Below, one piece after another: positions 22,315 to 36,100 of a stretch of DNA of 64,000 nucleotides; the stretch's first letter is position 1, and each line of letters starts with the position of its first letter. Origin of the DNA: Anas platyrhynchos (taxonomy: Eukaryota; Chordata; Aves; Anseriformes; Anatidae); contig NC_092589.1 in assembly GCF_047663525.1 (NCBI RefSeq), positions 58,089,501 through 58,153,500 of the forward strand, written 5' to 3'. The translations under genes were made by a program, and so were the position numbers. The notes below the pieces were generated by a model, which did not search any database, had not been told where the DNA came from, and saw nothing but the letters and a program-made list of their open reading frames with translations.

Positions 22315-23303
22315 CACTCTTTTAAAAATAAGGTGCATACGCACCGGTGAGTTTGCATATTGTGGTGGGAGAATAGGAGCTGAATAGTCTAGAATACAGT
22401 GTCCTGAATTTGCAAGATTGAATTAGCTTTGAATGTAGCTGATTCTGGTGCAGTTGCTTATTTATTTGCTTAATGCTGCAGAGGCATTTTATTTGAGGAG
22501 CAGCTTTCGTCTGGGCTCTAATAAGCAAGTTCTGAATTTACCTCATTAATCTATTGCACTACCTAGCAAAATAGCTGTTGTTTTTAACAAGCTGGAGTTA
22601 TGTAACATGAATCATGCATGGCAAGATGCTTGCAGGCAGGGAAAAGCAAGATGTGCAAAGAAATAATGGCATTCAGCCTTTTGCAGAATAGGATATGACT
22701 GGGTTTTGAAATTAAATACTGTGTGTTGGTACTCTCAGCCGTACAGGCAAGTTCCAGCTATTCATTGCGAGAGCATGTCTTGAAACAAAGTTTTGAGATG
22801 GGAATGTTTAACAGACAGGAGAGCGAATTTGCTCAGCCATGTGCAGTCCTTGGAGGGTTTTGTATCCGTGCCTGCCAAATTCCGCCCCCCTCCCCATTGT
22901 TTTTCCTCTGGAAAAGCAGTGTAGAATTATACATGTGAAAAGCCTCTTAAATGGGACCGACCGATTTCATGTGTGAAAGAAAATAACTTGATGAGCTGTG
23001 ATTGCCCCTATAAATTGTTACATAAATCTCCTTTCTTCTTTTAAATATGCCCCTGTAGGGTCATTAGGTATGTACACACTACAATAGTCCTCTGTCTCAA
23101 CAGATTTTACAGCTACTTTATGGAAAAGGAGAAGCAAGTGGTTATGTGAATGCATTAGAATCAAAGAAATTGATTTTAAGTCATGTCTTTGACAATTTTT
23201 CCTTGATAATTTTCTCTGCTGATACTCAGTTTTCATCTTCAAAGCCATACTGAGATGTTAAGCCTGGAATAAACTTTTGCTCTGGTGGCATGGATACAAA
23301 TAT

Positions 23304-23321
23304 TAAATAATAATAATAATA
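23304..23321 (+). repeat. AAT trinucleotide run
   Basis: About five AAT units followed by GGG. A similar run occurs at about 646-664. Short and probably of low polymorphism. Confidence 0.85.
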
Positions 23322-24587
23322 GGGAATAAAGGAATGGAAGTAATAGCCCTTTAGGAAGGGAATGGGAATGATGACAGTTTGGGAAAGGAATGATTTAGTG
23401 CTCTTGAATTCCTTTTCAGAGGGTCCTGCTCCCTCTCATGTTGACCAAGTAATTCTGTATTTTTCTTTCCTTACCATCTGTCGATGAAATAGCTGTAAAC
23501 TGTGGGGTAGGGCCATAAACTGCTGTATTTTGAGATTTTACTGTTATTAGTAACAAATATGCAAAAATAAGTGCTGATAATTATGGTCTTTATTCATATG
23601 CTGTGTGCTTATATATACTATGGTTGATTATGTATTAATACAGACAGCAGCTGAGATGTAATAAGGAGAAGTAGCTACATCTACAAGCTGCTTTTATAAC
23701 TAGCACCATCATAACTATTACCATTGCTGGTAATCTGAACCTGGAGAACAGGAAACGAACAACTATAGATGAAAACATGTATTTTCTCACACAGAAGGCC
23801 ACTCAGGTCATGGCCAAGTATGTCGAAAAGGCATTTTAAGGAAGCGGGCCGTGTTGCTCTCATTATGTCCTTATTTTCCAAACAAATGCAGGATTTCTCT
23901 TGGACTGTCAGTGCAACATCCTTCAGAAGGCACTTGCTGTGAGAACTTGAAAGAAAACGCAGCCTTCAGAAGAATGTTAATTTATCATACTGAATTGACT
24001 TGGTTTTGTACAGTCATGCATTACCATTACAGTGGGAGAAGCGTAGAGCCAGATGTAGAAGTAGTGCCTCATAAGGGCACCAGCATCTGGTGGGTGGAGA
24101 ATGACCCTGTCCTGAATTTGCGTGATTATAAACAAATATGGAGTTCACCAAATGTTCTTTAGTTGTTTTGACTCCCAATACTCTTTCCTTTTGACTCCGT
24201 GATATTTTCTGATTGACTAATAGTGATGTCCTTTCTGCAACTGTGTGATCTTCTTAATGCAGATGAATATTCTGTAGGGGCATCAAATGAAATTGTTGGC
24301 ATTCTTTTGCATGTTGTCAGTACTACAGGTCACGATTTTTATGATGTGGTTAATTAGGAGGGTTTAAGTGTCCTTTGCGTAAATTTCCCCTGCCCTTTTG
24401 GATGAGAAGCCAAGGCTGCTCTCTGGCTGTGGTGGGAGGTGTGGGCAGCGGAAGAGAGGCTGCCCTTGATTTCTGGTGGATTTTCTGTTGAGATCAGTGC
24501 AACCTGAGTGAGCAAAGCAGGGCAAGTAGGTAGGTGGCTGATGGGTGAAAGAAAATGCCGTGAGTGACGCTGTTGTCTATGAGGGTG

Positions 24588-24616
24588 GTGGTGTGTGTGT
24601 GTGTGTGCGCACGCAC
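24588..24616 (+). repeat. GT run ending in GCGCACGCAC
   Basis: About nine GT units pass directly into GCGCACGCAC, so the whole tract alternates purine and pyrimidine and includes CG steps favourable to Z-DNA. The GT half and the AC half are partly complementary. Confidence 0.85.
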
Positions 24617-26169
24617 AGAGAGCGGCTCGCTGAGGAGCAAACTGTCGCATCCTGGGGTCCTTGAAGAGATTGTCAGAGGTTAATAGCCCAGGTCACAATG
24701 CTCTACTGAGAGAGGGATATCTTGCCCTGTGAGTTGTTGTATGCAATTGTCTCATTTTCCTTGCCTCTCTTAAAAGCCAGTCTTATCGGTTCAAACTCTC
24801 AAGTATCCCCAGATTAGCAAGTTGTTCCCATATTGCAGCAAAACTTGAAATAATTACCGACTCAGTTTCACTATTTCTGCCAGTTTAGAGGAAAAAAAAA
24901 ATAAGTGAAATGTAATTTACACTAATTACTCAGTACTTGAGATGCTCAGCGTGAAAGTGGCTATGTGCAAAATGAGATTAAATATGTATAGGAGAAAAAT
25001 ACGTTGTGTAACTTTTTTCATATTTAATGCTCTATTTGTATGTCATTACCAGTCCATCTGCAAGAAGAATTATCTTAGCAGATTGAAGAATTTTTTTTTA
25101 TGAAAAAAATACTGTTGTACAGTTAGGCTGACAAATTAAAAATGAAGTTTTAGTCTGAACAGATTAAGATAGGAGAGCTGTAATAAAATCTCCTTATCGC
25201 AGGCTTACTTTCACTTAACTCTGTTTACTTTATAGGCCTTGGTATGATCTGAGGGGCCAAACAGTAGACATGCTTTTTCCAGTTGTGTTGCTGAGACACA
25301 AACATTTTGCCTCCCCGAAACTCGTGCATGTGTTAAATCAGTGGCTGGGTACTAGTGAAGGTTGTTTAACATCACCTGAGCGGTTTATGGGCCGAGCTCC
25401 TTGTCCCAGGGGTGAGACAGATGCACCATCAGTCTTACCAAAGTGCGTGCTATGCTGAACTGCTATTGCCAAGGTACACGTTTCTTTGGAAGCAGCAATG
25501 CAACACACTTCTGTATTTCAGAGAGCTTGTGTCACCACCCAGAGATGCGCATGTTCCCTCTCTTTACCTCAGCTGACCCCGGCTTTGAACTTCCCAAACT
25601 TTGGAGATGTTTGTAGCTAGCCTTTGCTTTGTGAATGGAATTTGTTTTTCTAAGTGCAGCATGAAAGACTTGGTTTATCTGCATGGAGCACGCTTGCTTG
25701 AGCAGTTGCTTTCCACAGTGCAGCACTTGTAGATTAAACTCCTTTCTGTTGTGGTTGTGCCAATTCAATTCATTCTGCAGCAAGTCGGTTTTGCTAGCGT
25801 ACTGCAGCAAGGTGCCTGGCTGCAGTAGTGAGGAAGGAAATTTTTCATTTCCGCTGATGTGTAATTCTTGTAGATTTGAAATGGTAGTGACAATTTTTTA
25901 TAATCATTTTGAAAGGATTTTCTGAAAACCAGAATAATGCTCTCTGCTTAGACACGTGCTTTGTTTCACCTGTAAAACTACTTTTAATTCTTGTGTTTGC
26001 ACTTGGAATTTGCTTTGCATTGACACTAGAAGTGGCGGTGTCACATGCACAGAACATGCCTTTTAGTTTATTGTGGCAAATTTTACTATTTGTCATGTGT
26101 GATCACAGGAGCCCAACAGTGTACTACTGCTCATGTGACACACTTACTGTAATGCTCTACCTAAGGAAA

Positions 26170-26285
26170 TGCGGTCTAGTGAGTAGCTGGTGAGAGGAGG
26201 GATTTAATACCCACAGGTTCAGTTCCTGGTTCTGCTACACAGCTTATGAGTTTAGGGTAAGATTCACACCATCTTACAATTTTTT
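26170..26285 (+). mobile_element. Degraded MIR/CORE-like tRNA-derived SINE
   Basis: The order of words matches the ancient amniote SINE family: GGTCTAGTGAGTAGC at the left, then CAGGTTCAGTTCCTGGTTCTGCTACAC in the B-box region (26216-26241), then TTATGAGTTTAGGGTAAG, which parallels the family's CTGTGTGACCTTGGGCAAG. The B-box-like GGTTCAGTTCC reflects tRNA ancestry. The copy is short and heavily diverged, as expected for an element older than birds. It is not a functional tRNA: no cloverleaf can be drawn. Confidence 0.6.
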
Positions 26286-26467
26286 CATGTGAATTAAATC
26301 CACAAGTATGAGTTATGCACAAAAATACCTTTGTGGTACAATATTCTCCTTATGTCAGTTCCACTTCTTTTCCTTACAGGGATGTCATGTAGGCAGATGC
26401 TGTGTTTTGCTATTGACCCATAGAAAGCCAGTAGTTTTGTGCTAAAACTGAGTGTAGGATTTGAACC

Positions 26468-26490
26468 TTTTTTTTTTTTTTTTTTTTTTT
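26468..26490 (+). repeat. Poly(T)23
   Basis: A pure run of 23 T. On the minus strand this is an A-tail-like run, but the adjacent sequence shows no recognisable retroposon body. Confidence 0.95.
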
Positions 26491-27049
26491 GGCCATTTTT
26501 AAGTGACCATTCTTTGAGCTATAAACAATATACATAATCACAGGATTTACTGTAAGCAGACCACTATTAAAGACCATACAAGTCCTCATAGAAATGGGGC
26601 TATGCACTGCTTCAGACTCCAGTTCTGTCTCCTTTTCTTGGCTGAAAATGGCTGGGCTAAGGTAGTTTTTCTCCCAGACAAACTGGTAAAGTTCGAGGTG
26701 GGAATTTGTAATGTAAGACATTGTACTGTGGTGAGTGTTAGAGTGAACAGCAGCTTTGAAGAGTGGAGGGCAAAGATGTTTCTGCCGTTCAAAGGATGAA
26801 TGTGGGCAGTGCAGAATTGCCAGTTTCACCCTGGCTTTTTTCCATTTCATAAAATACACATTTTGAAGTATGTAGGCGATTCAGAGGGTAGCTGACCTGA
26901 GCAAAGCATGGTGTAAGGTAGCTGTTGGGAACCCCAGAAAATGCATCCTGTAGGAGGGAGCCCCCGGGGACTCTCCCAGGCCTCTCCTGAAGACTGTGCT
27001 GCATCTGCGTAGGTGTGGCTCGTGGGCCACCCGAAAGCCATGCCAATCC

Positions 27050-27160
27050 ACCCCGGATGATGGCGTGGTTGTGGGCAACCACTGAAGCACAGGGGGCTGG
27101 ACCAGGAGACCTCAGAGGTCCCTTCCAGCCTCGGCCACCCCATGATCCTGTGCCTTGACC
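27050..27160 (+). mobile_element. CR1 LINE 3'-end fragment
   Basis: The segment GGGGGCTGGACCAGGAGACC (27083-27102), followed by TCAGAGGTCCCTTCCAGCCT and a tail CCCCATGATCCTGTG, reproduces the CR1 3' end: a 'GGACTAGATGATCT..AGGTCCCTTCCAACC' block followed by a degenerate ATTCTATGATTC-type terminal repeat. Orientation is sense on the plus strand. Like most CR1 copies it is severely 5'-truncated, with no reverse-transcriptase sequence visible. CR1 has no poly(A) tail, consistent with what is seen. Confidence 0.8.
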
Positions 27161-30100
27161 TGTCCCCTCTGTGCTGGGGGACAGCATAGTTAGCGCAGCT
27201 TCTGTCCTGACATAGGATGTTGCGACTGAGCTCTATAAATACCAGTATGAGCATCAGAAATGGCTGTGGTGAGGAGTGCTTAAAAGCTCACCTCTCTAAG
27301 TTCATCTACCAGCAGCGCACGCTTCTCACTGATGGACGTTCCTGAGAAGCCGTGAATCACCGCCGGCGTGCTCAGGCCTTGCTGCCTGGCCCTGTCCTGC
27401 CCCAGCTGCTGTGAGTGGGCGATGCCCACAGCCCTGCAGGCAGCAGGGAGGGCTGCGCTGAGTAATTTAAGTAATTAAACTTGGGCTTTTGGTACTGCTT
27501 GCCTTGCTTTCCTCTGTTTTGCCAGTCTGGTGTATTCATGAGGATGTGCTGCCCGATGGCAGTCCTTTCTCTTTATTGTGTCCCCTGCCTTGTGTTGCTG
27601 GGATGCCTCCTGTGCGCAGCTATACCCTTCTTTCTTTGCGAGTTCGTTGAGCATGCTGCTTAGCAGGTGAAGAAAATCCTGTGACGGGTGGAAAACACTG
27701 CATACAGACCCAGAGAAAAGAGAAGCCCGTGTTGGGCCAAATATCTGCCAGATACATCTCGTGCTTGCTTAGCGAAACCCCTCAGTGAAACCTGAATTCT
27801 AAGCAGATTCCTAAGTTGTAGTGAAATCCCTGGGTCCTACACATGCTCTCGATATATGCTTATGCACTTTGTGAATAGAAATGGCTTATTGAGCTGGAGC
27901 CAGGGTGGGGAATTTTGGGACTCCTGCTGCTCTGCTTACAGTATTTTGCAGCAGAGTTTAAGGCTGTAGAATGACACCAACTGGAGCCACGGAACAATCT
28001 GCTCCCATTCCCGTGAATTCCAAATTATTTTCCTTCTCACATGCAAAGTTGTACCAAGAGCTGCATTTAAAAACCCATCTGTTGTCCATGTTATATCAAT
28101 AGGAAGAAAAATTTTAGACTTCAAAAATATTCTGGTTACTCGCTCCATACTGCTGTCATCTGTCTTTCAACTACGAGCCATTTCTTGTAGTTGCACTTAC
28201 TTCTAGCCACTCAAATTTTTTCCTCCCACCAACAGACGAAACTCCTAGTTGGCTAAAGAGCACAAGTGGAAACAGGATGCTAGAAACTGGTTGTGGAAAG
28301 ATGCGACTGCTTCTGAAATAAGACATTTTGATAACATAAAATAGGTAAATTGATGTAATTGCGTTGTGGGTTTGTTTTCTTCATATAAAATGTGGAAATA
28401 GAAATAAATTACAAGTTGTTTCTTCATATTTTTCATTACACTGATAATATTTTTGAAGTCTCGTCAATGTCTATAAATATTTAAATATAAATTGACACAC
28501 AAATACATAATGCATAAAAGTAGAGCTATTTTTTTATTGCTTATTAATTTTTACAGCAAAGTTAAGCTGATGATTCCAGTGCTGCTGATTATAATTAACC
28601 TGCGGCTGACCCCAGCTTTCTGTGTTGCAGTGGCAGGAACACACTTCACGCATTTCATGACAGATACCCTGCTTTGGCACAGGGCAGCAGTAGAATTCAT
28701 CTAATTTTAATCTGTTGTTACATCTGTAACAGTGAGTTGTTGTAGAGCTAGAGAGGTGTTACTGTATCATTTCAGATTTGCAAGGCTTTCTTTGCAACTG
28801 TAATGAGTACTCAGGTATTTCTGTCTATATGTATATATTTGTATTTCTTACAGCTTTGTGGCTTTTCTCCTACCATTTGTGAAGCAGTAACTTCTCTTTG
28901 AGGGCTTTATGGTTTTTCAAATGCTGTGCTATATTCTGCAGGGGAGATGTTCACTAGGTGATAGCTCTATGGCCTTTTTCTTTATTGGCTGTGCAGAGGA
29001 TATGGGTCACAAGCTATCCATCTCATGACGGCTGGATAGGCATATGTTCATGAGAAGTTCAGGATGGATGCCCGTATTACTCATCAGGCCCCCGTCAGGA
29101 TTTGCGATTGATATTAGAGCAACCCCTATGTCAGGCAGTGTCCAGATGTGTTCAGTTCTTCCTCAGTATGAAGAACACAAAACATGTATGATTAAGTACC
29201 TGCTATCCAGCTGATTTTGCCTGGATATGTATTGCCGCTAGACTCTTATCCCAGTCTCTCTTTGCTGGTTTAGTATTTCCAAAGACTAACTTGAGCGATT
29301 TCTCTACAGCCCAGGACGATCCCTATTGATGTCAATTTGCAGATGCCCAATCTTACTGAGGTCTCTTTCTGGGGTTGGGTGTTGGAGGTGAATCACACAG
29401 GAGAAACTCAACGTGGAAGGTTTCTGGCCACTGAGAAAGATTTTGAGGACGAGATTTGGGCCAGGGGTGATCCCACAGAGTGAACGGCAGGTTTCAGACA
29501 TCAGCAGGTGAATAGCCACCCTCTGAATTTAAATGGTTGGGTCAAAGGGCAGCACTGTTTCTTTCTGTTTATCAGGACATTAAGCAGAAGTATTTTTTAT
29601 CCATTTTTAGACAAGCATTTGGTACAACCTCTGTTGTGATGCTGCTGGCATATGGGTGGAAGGTATAGGAATATAACACTGGTGGAAATAGCAGATGAAA
29701 AAGATGTGGCAGACCTCTAAAGGCAAGATATAATTAACGCAGTCATGGTCCAGTAGCATATTGTCTAAAATGTTTACCCGATGCTTTCAAAGAAGCCTGG
29801 AGGTGTGATGGACCTTTCTGCCACTGAATTTCAGTCCTGAATATCTGGGGGTAGAGAGCTGTAAAGCAGTCAGCGTTTTCACAGTTCTTTCTGGGTGAAA
29901 TACATTTGTATAAAATAAGCTGTATGTGTTGTTTATTGACTTGTCCCTGGAATGTAAAGGCTTTAAACTTTAGATGCATGCATGGGTTACTGTTGTTAAA
30001 AGTGTGATAAGCACTGGGTATAGGCTGTTTGTAGGAAACAAACTGATGTCTGCAGTAGCAGATTTTTGTGGCTATGCTGCAGTAATGTCAGATTCGGGGG

Positions 30101-33100
30101 ATATTTTTGGGCAGTGCCCCACTTGCAGGGACCCGGAGGGAGGCTGGGGCCTGGGCACTGACCTGCTGTCATTATGAAGGGGCTGCATGCGGGGTGGGGA
30201 AGCTGGACTTCAGAAACAGCCCTGACAGGGGCATAGCACAGTTGGTGGCTTTAGGCTTCTTGGCTTAGTGGCATTGACATCTAAATTCAGGTCAAAGATG
30301 AAAGAAGAGTGGGACAGAAGGTCAGCAGGGCATAGCTGTGCGGAAGCGCTAAGTGTTTCATATTTGTCAGCCTTCCTACTCCCCTGATTTTCTGCTCTTT
30401 CAGTTCTGCAGCTACCAGATGCTCTAGAAAACACCTCCAATTTTTCAGTATGCAGCAGAAATCATGAACCCTGGTTTCCTATAAGCATCTGTCTTTTCGA
30501 TGCAGTTCCTGACTGTGTTTGCACCACTGTAGAAAAGGAGGTGAGGGGCTGGTCCTTGATGTGAAAGCAGCTGCTGCGTCCAGAAACAAGGCTACAAAAG
30601 AGATTTGAGAGGAAGACACAATTAATTCCTTTGAGAATACTTTCTGCATGGGAAGTTCTGTGAAAATGGTAAAATGTTGGAATTGTGAGATATAGGTGAT
30701 TTATGATTACAATTTTTCCCGTGGTATTGTGTAAAGGCTTCTGTGAACAAGTAGGCTTCCCTGACCTCGTGTCTTCAGGCACGCCCAATTTACAACCTAA
30801 GTATCTGATAAGGATGAAGAGGGAGCAGAAAGGTTATCACGGGAATCACAGACAGATGGCTGGTGACATGCCCTCCCATGTCAGATCTGATGCCCGGGGA
30901 CGCTGGGAGCTCCAGCCCTGTCAGTCGGTAGCGCTTCAGCACCGCGGGGTGCTCAGCAGCACGCAGGTCAGCTGGGTGAGCCTTGGGCCTCCTGTTAAAC
31001 CTTCAGCAGACCTTTTTCCAGTGAAGCTTTGGACATCTTTAAAGTTTATTACATGTATCTTTGTGTTGCGTTTGAGCCCCAAATTTGTTTTAATCTGAAG
31101 TTTAAAGGTCCCTTCTGACATAAGGCGCATTGATTGCTGGAAGATTTATGGAATAATGTCAGATAATGCTGTTGTAAAAAATGTTGTTGTCTTGCAAAAG
31201 TGAATTTCTTGTTTCTTTGTCTAGTGACATATTCAGAGCACTTGGAAGGAAGTTTTGGAGTAAGGAGATTTCTACCCTGGGGGAGTAGTATCCTGTGCTT
31301 TAGTTAGGTCATGTCAGGCCATTGTTTTGCTTCTCTTATCGTCAAGATCTTGTGTCTTTATTCATGCTCAGCTGTGGACTTGCGTTTCCTGGAAGAGAGT
31401 GAAATAATTGAGAATTAATACTACAAAATCATATGTTCTGTGCCTGTAGCTAGCTTTGTTTAGCTGAAGGCAGTTCTTTAGTTATGTATAGTAATGGGTG
31501 ATATACATAAGTAGCAAATAATATCTCATATCTGTGGTTATCAGTATAGCTGAAAAGCAACAAGGTAATTCTCTTTAAACATGAGAAAACATAAAATGAG
31601 AGATTCAAGGTCACCCATCCAATGGCTAGTAAAACGAGGGTCTCTGTCCCCTGCCACTCTTCATCCCTAACTGTTAGCTGCTGTTCTCAGTGGCTTTGCC
31701 TCTGCTGGCAGATGTCACAGAGACAGGCTATGGGAAAGGGCACGTTTAATTTGTTGGTCCAGATGTGGCTGAGGGGACGACAGCTGGGTACACGGGGAGG
31801 GGTTTATCAGTGTAAGAAGCCACTGAAGCAGAGCGATGCATGTGGTGCTGAAGAAGGGCATGTGGTGTGTGATGCTTGCTCCTAAAAACCTGCAAATGGC
31901 TACTCAGGGTCACACAGCCTAAATGCAGGTCTGGTGAGAGGGGCTGGGAGAGGAGGAAGGGCACTCCCAGCCTGAACTGAGAGCTGATACTGCTGTGCAA
32001 TTGCAGCATGTGATAGAGCAGCAACTCCCTAATGATCGCTGCTAATGGGGTGGCCAAAGCTCCTCTGTCTTGCCTGGTGAGTTTGGCTTGGTCCTGCCAT
32101 CAGAGCTGAGACCTCACTGAGTGATGTGAGCAGTAGCTACCGTGGTCACAGCCTGGGGTGTGTGGCCCTGCTTTGCAAATCTGCTGGATTTCCATCAGGG
32201 TTTCTAGTGCTGGCAGTGAGATACTTTTCACCAGAACTCAGTTCATCACTGAATAGGAGGCATGCAAAAGAGATGCTGGTTTGGTTTCACATGCATGCAG
32301 CTTCTGCTCTGGAATTTGTTATTCCATTTCTTCCAAGTCTTCCTCAGGGAACCACCTGATTTGGATTCCCTTTGGATTTTACCCTTGATTCTTGAGTTGT
32401 CGCTCTCTACCCCCATGTTATGGCCACAGCTTCTGTCTGCTTCATTTTCCCCACCACCATCGCTCCACAGTGGCTCCCAGTAGATGCTGGGACTGACTGA
32501 CTGGGAGAAGCTGGAGCAAACCTCCTGGCAGAGGTTATGCTGAGGCTTATTCTTCACGTAAGTGGTGATATCTGAAAGAGATGAAGCTGTGCAGCCATAA
32601 GAATAAACTCACAGAATCTAAAACTCGCAATCCTGGCTCATCTGTCACATAGCATCCTTTGCAGTGCAAGATGAAGTGTCCAGCTCCAGCTGTAAGCCGC
32701 TCTCGGCAGACACGCCGTTACCTTCTAAGTGCACGTCTGTAATCTCATCCTGAAAAATATGATTTTACCTTCCACTTACCCTTCTGGAGACAGCTTGTCA
32801 GAACAACATGGTACCGCAAACTTATCCTGCTTAATGTCAGCTAATTAAATTCATTTTTGAATATAGTACTAAACCAATTTAATTCTGTCTTTCAGAGCCT
32901 GCAGAGACAGTTGTGACTCTCAGATGGGTTTCTGTCTCTGATTAGTGATCAGATCTCTTTGTGCCGTTTCAGACTGACTCTGTCTTTCTTCTGCGTGTCT
33001 CTCACCTGTACTTGTGATGCTGGGGAACTGGCTGTTGCTTCCCCTGCTTTCATAGCCCCAACATGCGCTGTCACGTCTGACAGCATGCTCCGTTTAATGA

Positions 33101-36100
33101 CTTTTGTTCTCTGATATGGAAGTTCTCTTACTGTTGCTGGAAGAGAAATAGAAATTGCTGTGAAATGCTCTTGATGTTAGCTGTTTATTTAGGAGGTTGT
33201 TTTTCAGAAATGTTGCTCTTTGGAGGGGAGGGATGGCTACTGAGTGACCTTCTCACTCTGCACTAGTGTACCAGCCTCTGGATGATCGTCTGCATCGCAG
33301 TCCAAGTGTGACAGCCTCCAGTAATGGTTACCGCCTGTCACTCTCAATATATTTTGTGATCACTAATGTTCATGAAAATGAGGGGCAGAATTTAAAAAAA
33401 GAATTAGTCAAAAAAAAAAAAAAAGAGAAAGGTCAAAGCAAGTCGCAGTGGGAAAGAGAACAATACACTTAATTAAGTAGTGCTGATGGAGTATATCATG
33501 ACAAAGACAGTCTGGTAGATATTTTTTGATTTTAAATGCCCTCTGTGCAGGTTATCAAAGAAAGTCCAAGGGAAAAAAAATGCTGGTTCTCCGGGGATTT
33601 TCATGCATTATTTTTCTGGCACACCATCACTCTTGTTGTGCAGCTTTGTGCCGGAGAGCATGTCTGATCTGTTTGGAACCCCCTGATGCTGTCTGATGGA
33701 GGATACGTGTAGATTGCAGCAGAGCAGTTCATCCTGTGTTTGTAGCTGTATTTGCTTTCTCTCCTTGCTTCCTCTCCTACATGTTGATGCGGTCTGTTTG
33801 TGTTAGGACATTACAGCCACAGAACTGAGTTGCTCTTACCAGCCACATAATTCCTTGTTACTGAGAAACTCCTGCTCTTGTTCATTCCAGGATGTAACCA
33901 AAGAGTGTTTGGAAACGTGGTTCGGGAAGCAGCTCACGTTGCTGCTTCTCTGTGCTTGTTCTGCACAGAGGAGGTCTTCGGTGTGCGTGTGGATGTCAGC
34001 CTGGCGTATTTGACAGGCAGCTGATTCATCCTTGTTTTATGTTGCCCAGTAAGGTATACAAGTGCTATGTTGTGTGTAATACGGCTTTGGATGTCAGAGA
34101 GAACTAAAGAGGGGCTTTCTCACCTTTACTGACATAACGCTTAACTTCCGACACTGGCAAGTGCCAGGAAAGTCGGGCTCAGGACTGTAATTCCCTTCTT
34201 AATTCCTCAAATTTCTGAGGAGGAAAGGAGTGGAAAGTTTTGTAGTTCAGGCAAGTTAATGTGTTTTCAGTTCATTAGTTACATTTTTCCTTTCATTTTA
34301 GAATATATTTTTCTGAAAGGTTATTCACAAATGTATTTTTTGTAATTAATAGCTATAGATTTTTTGAGAATCATAACAAAATATATGTATTGGAGGAATT
34401 TCTGAGGTGTATTGCTTAGCCTTGACTTTAAAAAACAATTTGGTGCCTGTATCTAGCCAATCTAACCATGTGGGTTTAAATACTTTGACCATTTTATAAG
34501 TCCTCATTTGTTTTTCCAGCCAGCAACCAGTATTTGTTGAAGGTGGAGAAAGAATTGCTAAAACCTTGCTAAGCCCTAGAGCACAACAGTGCTTTATAGG
34601 CGTACTCTCAACACCTGTGTCTGTAAGATCTCCTCAGCTCTGGTGTGAATGTGCTGTATGCAGTAATGTGAACATTTATGGTGCAAACAATTACATGTTT
34701 TCTTCTTCAGTGCTGTAAGAAAAGTTCTTCGGGGCAAAAGAGTAACTTACCTGTAGTTCATTATGTTTAAATACAGTTTTAAGATTGTTTTAAGACAAAT
34801 AGACTCAGTTTTGAGAAGTAATTGTGCTTGATGTTTGCATTTCCTTAGAAGTATGCTCATGAAAATGAAGGTCTTAATTGTTGGCACTGGAGATTACTAC
34901 TGTCAACTATAGTAAATATACAGCTTGGAAAAGAACTGGGTGTATTCTCTTACGGTTCTCTCTTTCGGTAGAGGCTGTATTGATTTGTATCTTTAGTTCC
35001 CAATCTTTCCCCTACCCAGATTCAGTGCCAGTTCCCCAGTGTATTCCTGTCTTCACTAGCTATTTCCATAATTGCCAGTGCTGTCTACTTATGTATCTCC
35101 TATATAATTTACACTTTCAGGTTTCACAAAGGTGTCCAGTTGTCTTCTTCACGTAGAAAGACTTTGCCTTTGCTTTAAAGAGGCTCTTCTAGGACTTGCA
35201 ATTTCTGTCAGAACGTATTTTCAGAACTTTGCTATCTCTCACCAAGGGAAAGACGTTAAGAAGTCTCTGACAGAGAAATCTTTGTGAAAGATCTTGAAAG
35301 TTGTCAGATTCATGAGTAGTTTGGGCTCCTCTTAGCAGCTTCTCCTTAGCGCCTCCCGCTCCACCAGAAGTGGTTTGTTTTGAGGAATTTTGGCATTCTC
35401 ATGCACAGTCCCTGAGTTCCCTCCATCTCAACTGCGAGCAGAGAGGAAATAGGCATTGAGTACAGTACCTGCCCTGTGGCCTTGAAAATCTTGACCATGG
35501 TCTTCCTTGCAAAGAAGAGGATTGAGAATCCATTAAGGAATCTGGGCAAAAGGGTCAAAAGAGAATTAAATGGAGAACTCCAAACTCAGTCCATAGATAA
35601 CATTGACCAGCAGGATGACAATGACGGCTTTTGACTGCTACCAGCCTGAATTAGTTTTCAACTAATTCATTAGAGATGAAAGACAGCATTTCATTTGGTG
35701 CCTCGTGTTGTGATATACTTGTGTTGAGGATGTAGAAGATGGAGCTATTTTGTGGTCGTTCTTTTCTACTCCTGTGGTGATCTAGGACTTTTATTTCAGA
35801 CTGTTCATTTTCCAAGGGCACCATTAACAGGCAGCAACAACAAAAACAACAAAGTTTACGTGACTTATTCACCTGAAAAGTTCAAGGAGTTTTTTGAAAA
35901 GGTAAATGAGGTAATGCAAGTTAAATGATTAGGCACAGTCATTAAGGAAAGATTGATTAAATGACTCCAAATAAATCTGCAAGCAGAAAAAGAATGCGTT
36001 GCATATCTTACTGTGTTTTCCTGTTGAAAACAGCTGGCCATTTTTAGCAGCATCATTTTGTGGCAAAGATGCTACAGATGATTTCTCTGGGAGGGAAAGT

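Larger units (their letters stand above)
21783..26164 (+). other. Noncoding intronic DNA with simple repeats
   Basis: Contains a TG microsatellite (22278-22314), an AAT run (about 23304-23321) and a GT run ending in GCGCACGCAC (24588-24616). No exon or RNA gene is recognised. The 24.8-25.2 kb part is AT-rich with an A-run near 24892-24901. Nothing else stands out. Confidence 0.5.

Noticed and set aside
26216..26241. tRNA gene suggested by a B-box-like GGTTCAGTTCC
   Set aside because: No acceptor stem or anticodon arm can be drawn and the surrounding words fit a MIR-like SINE instead.
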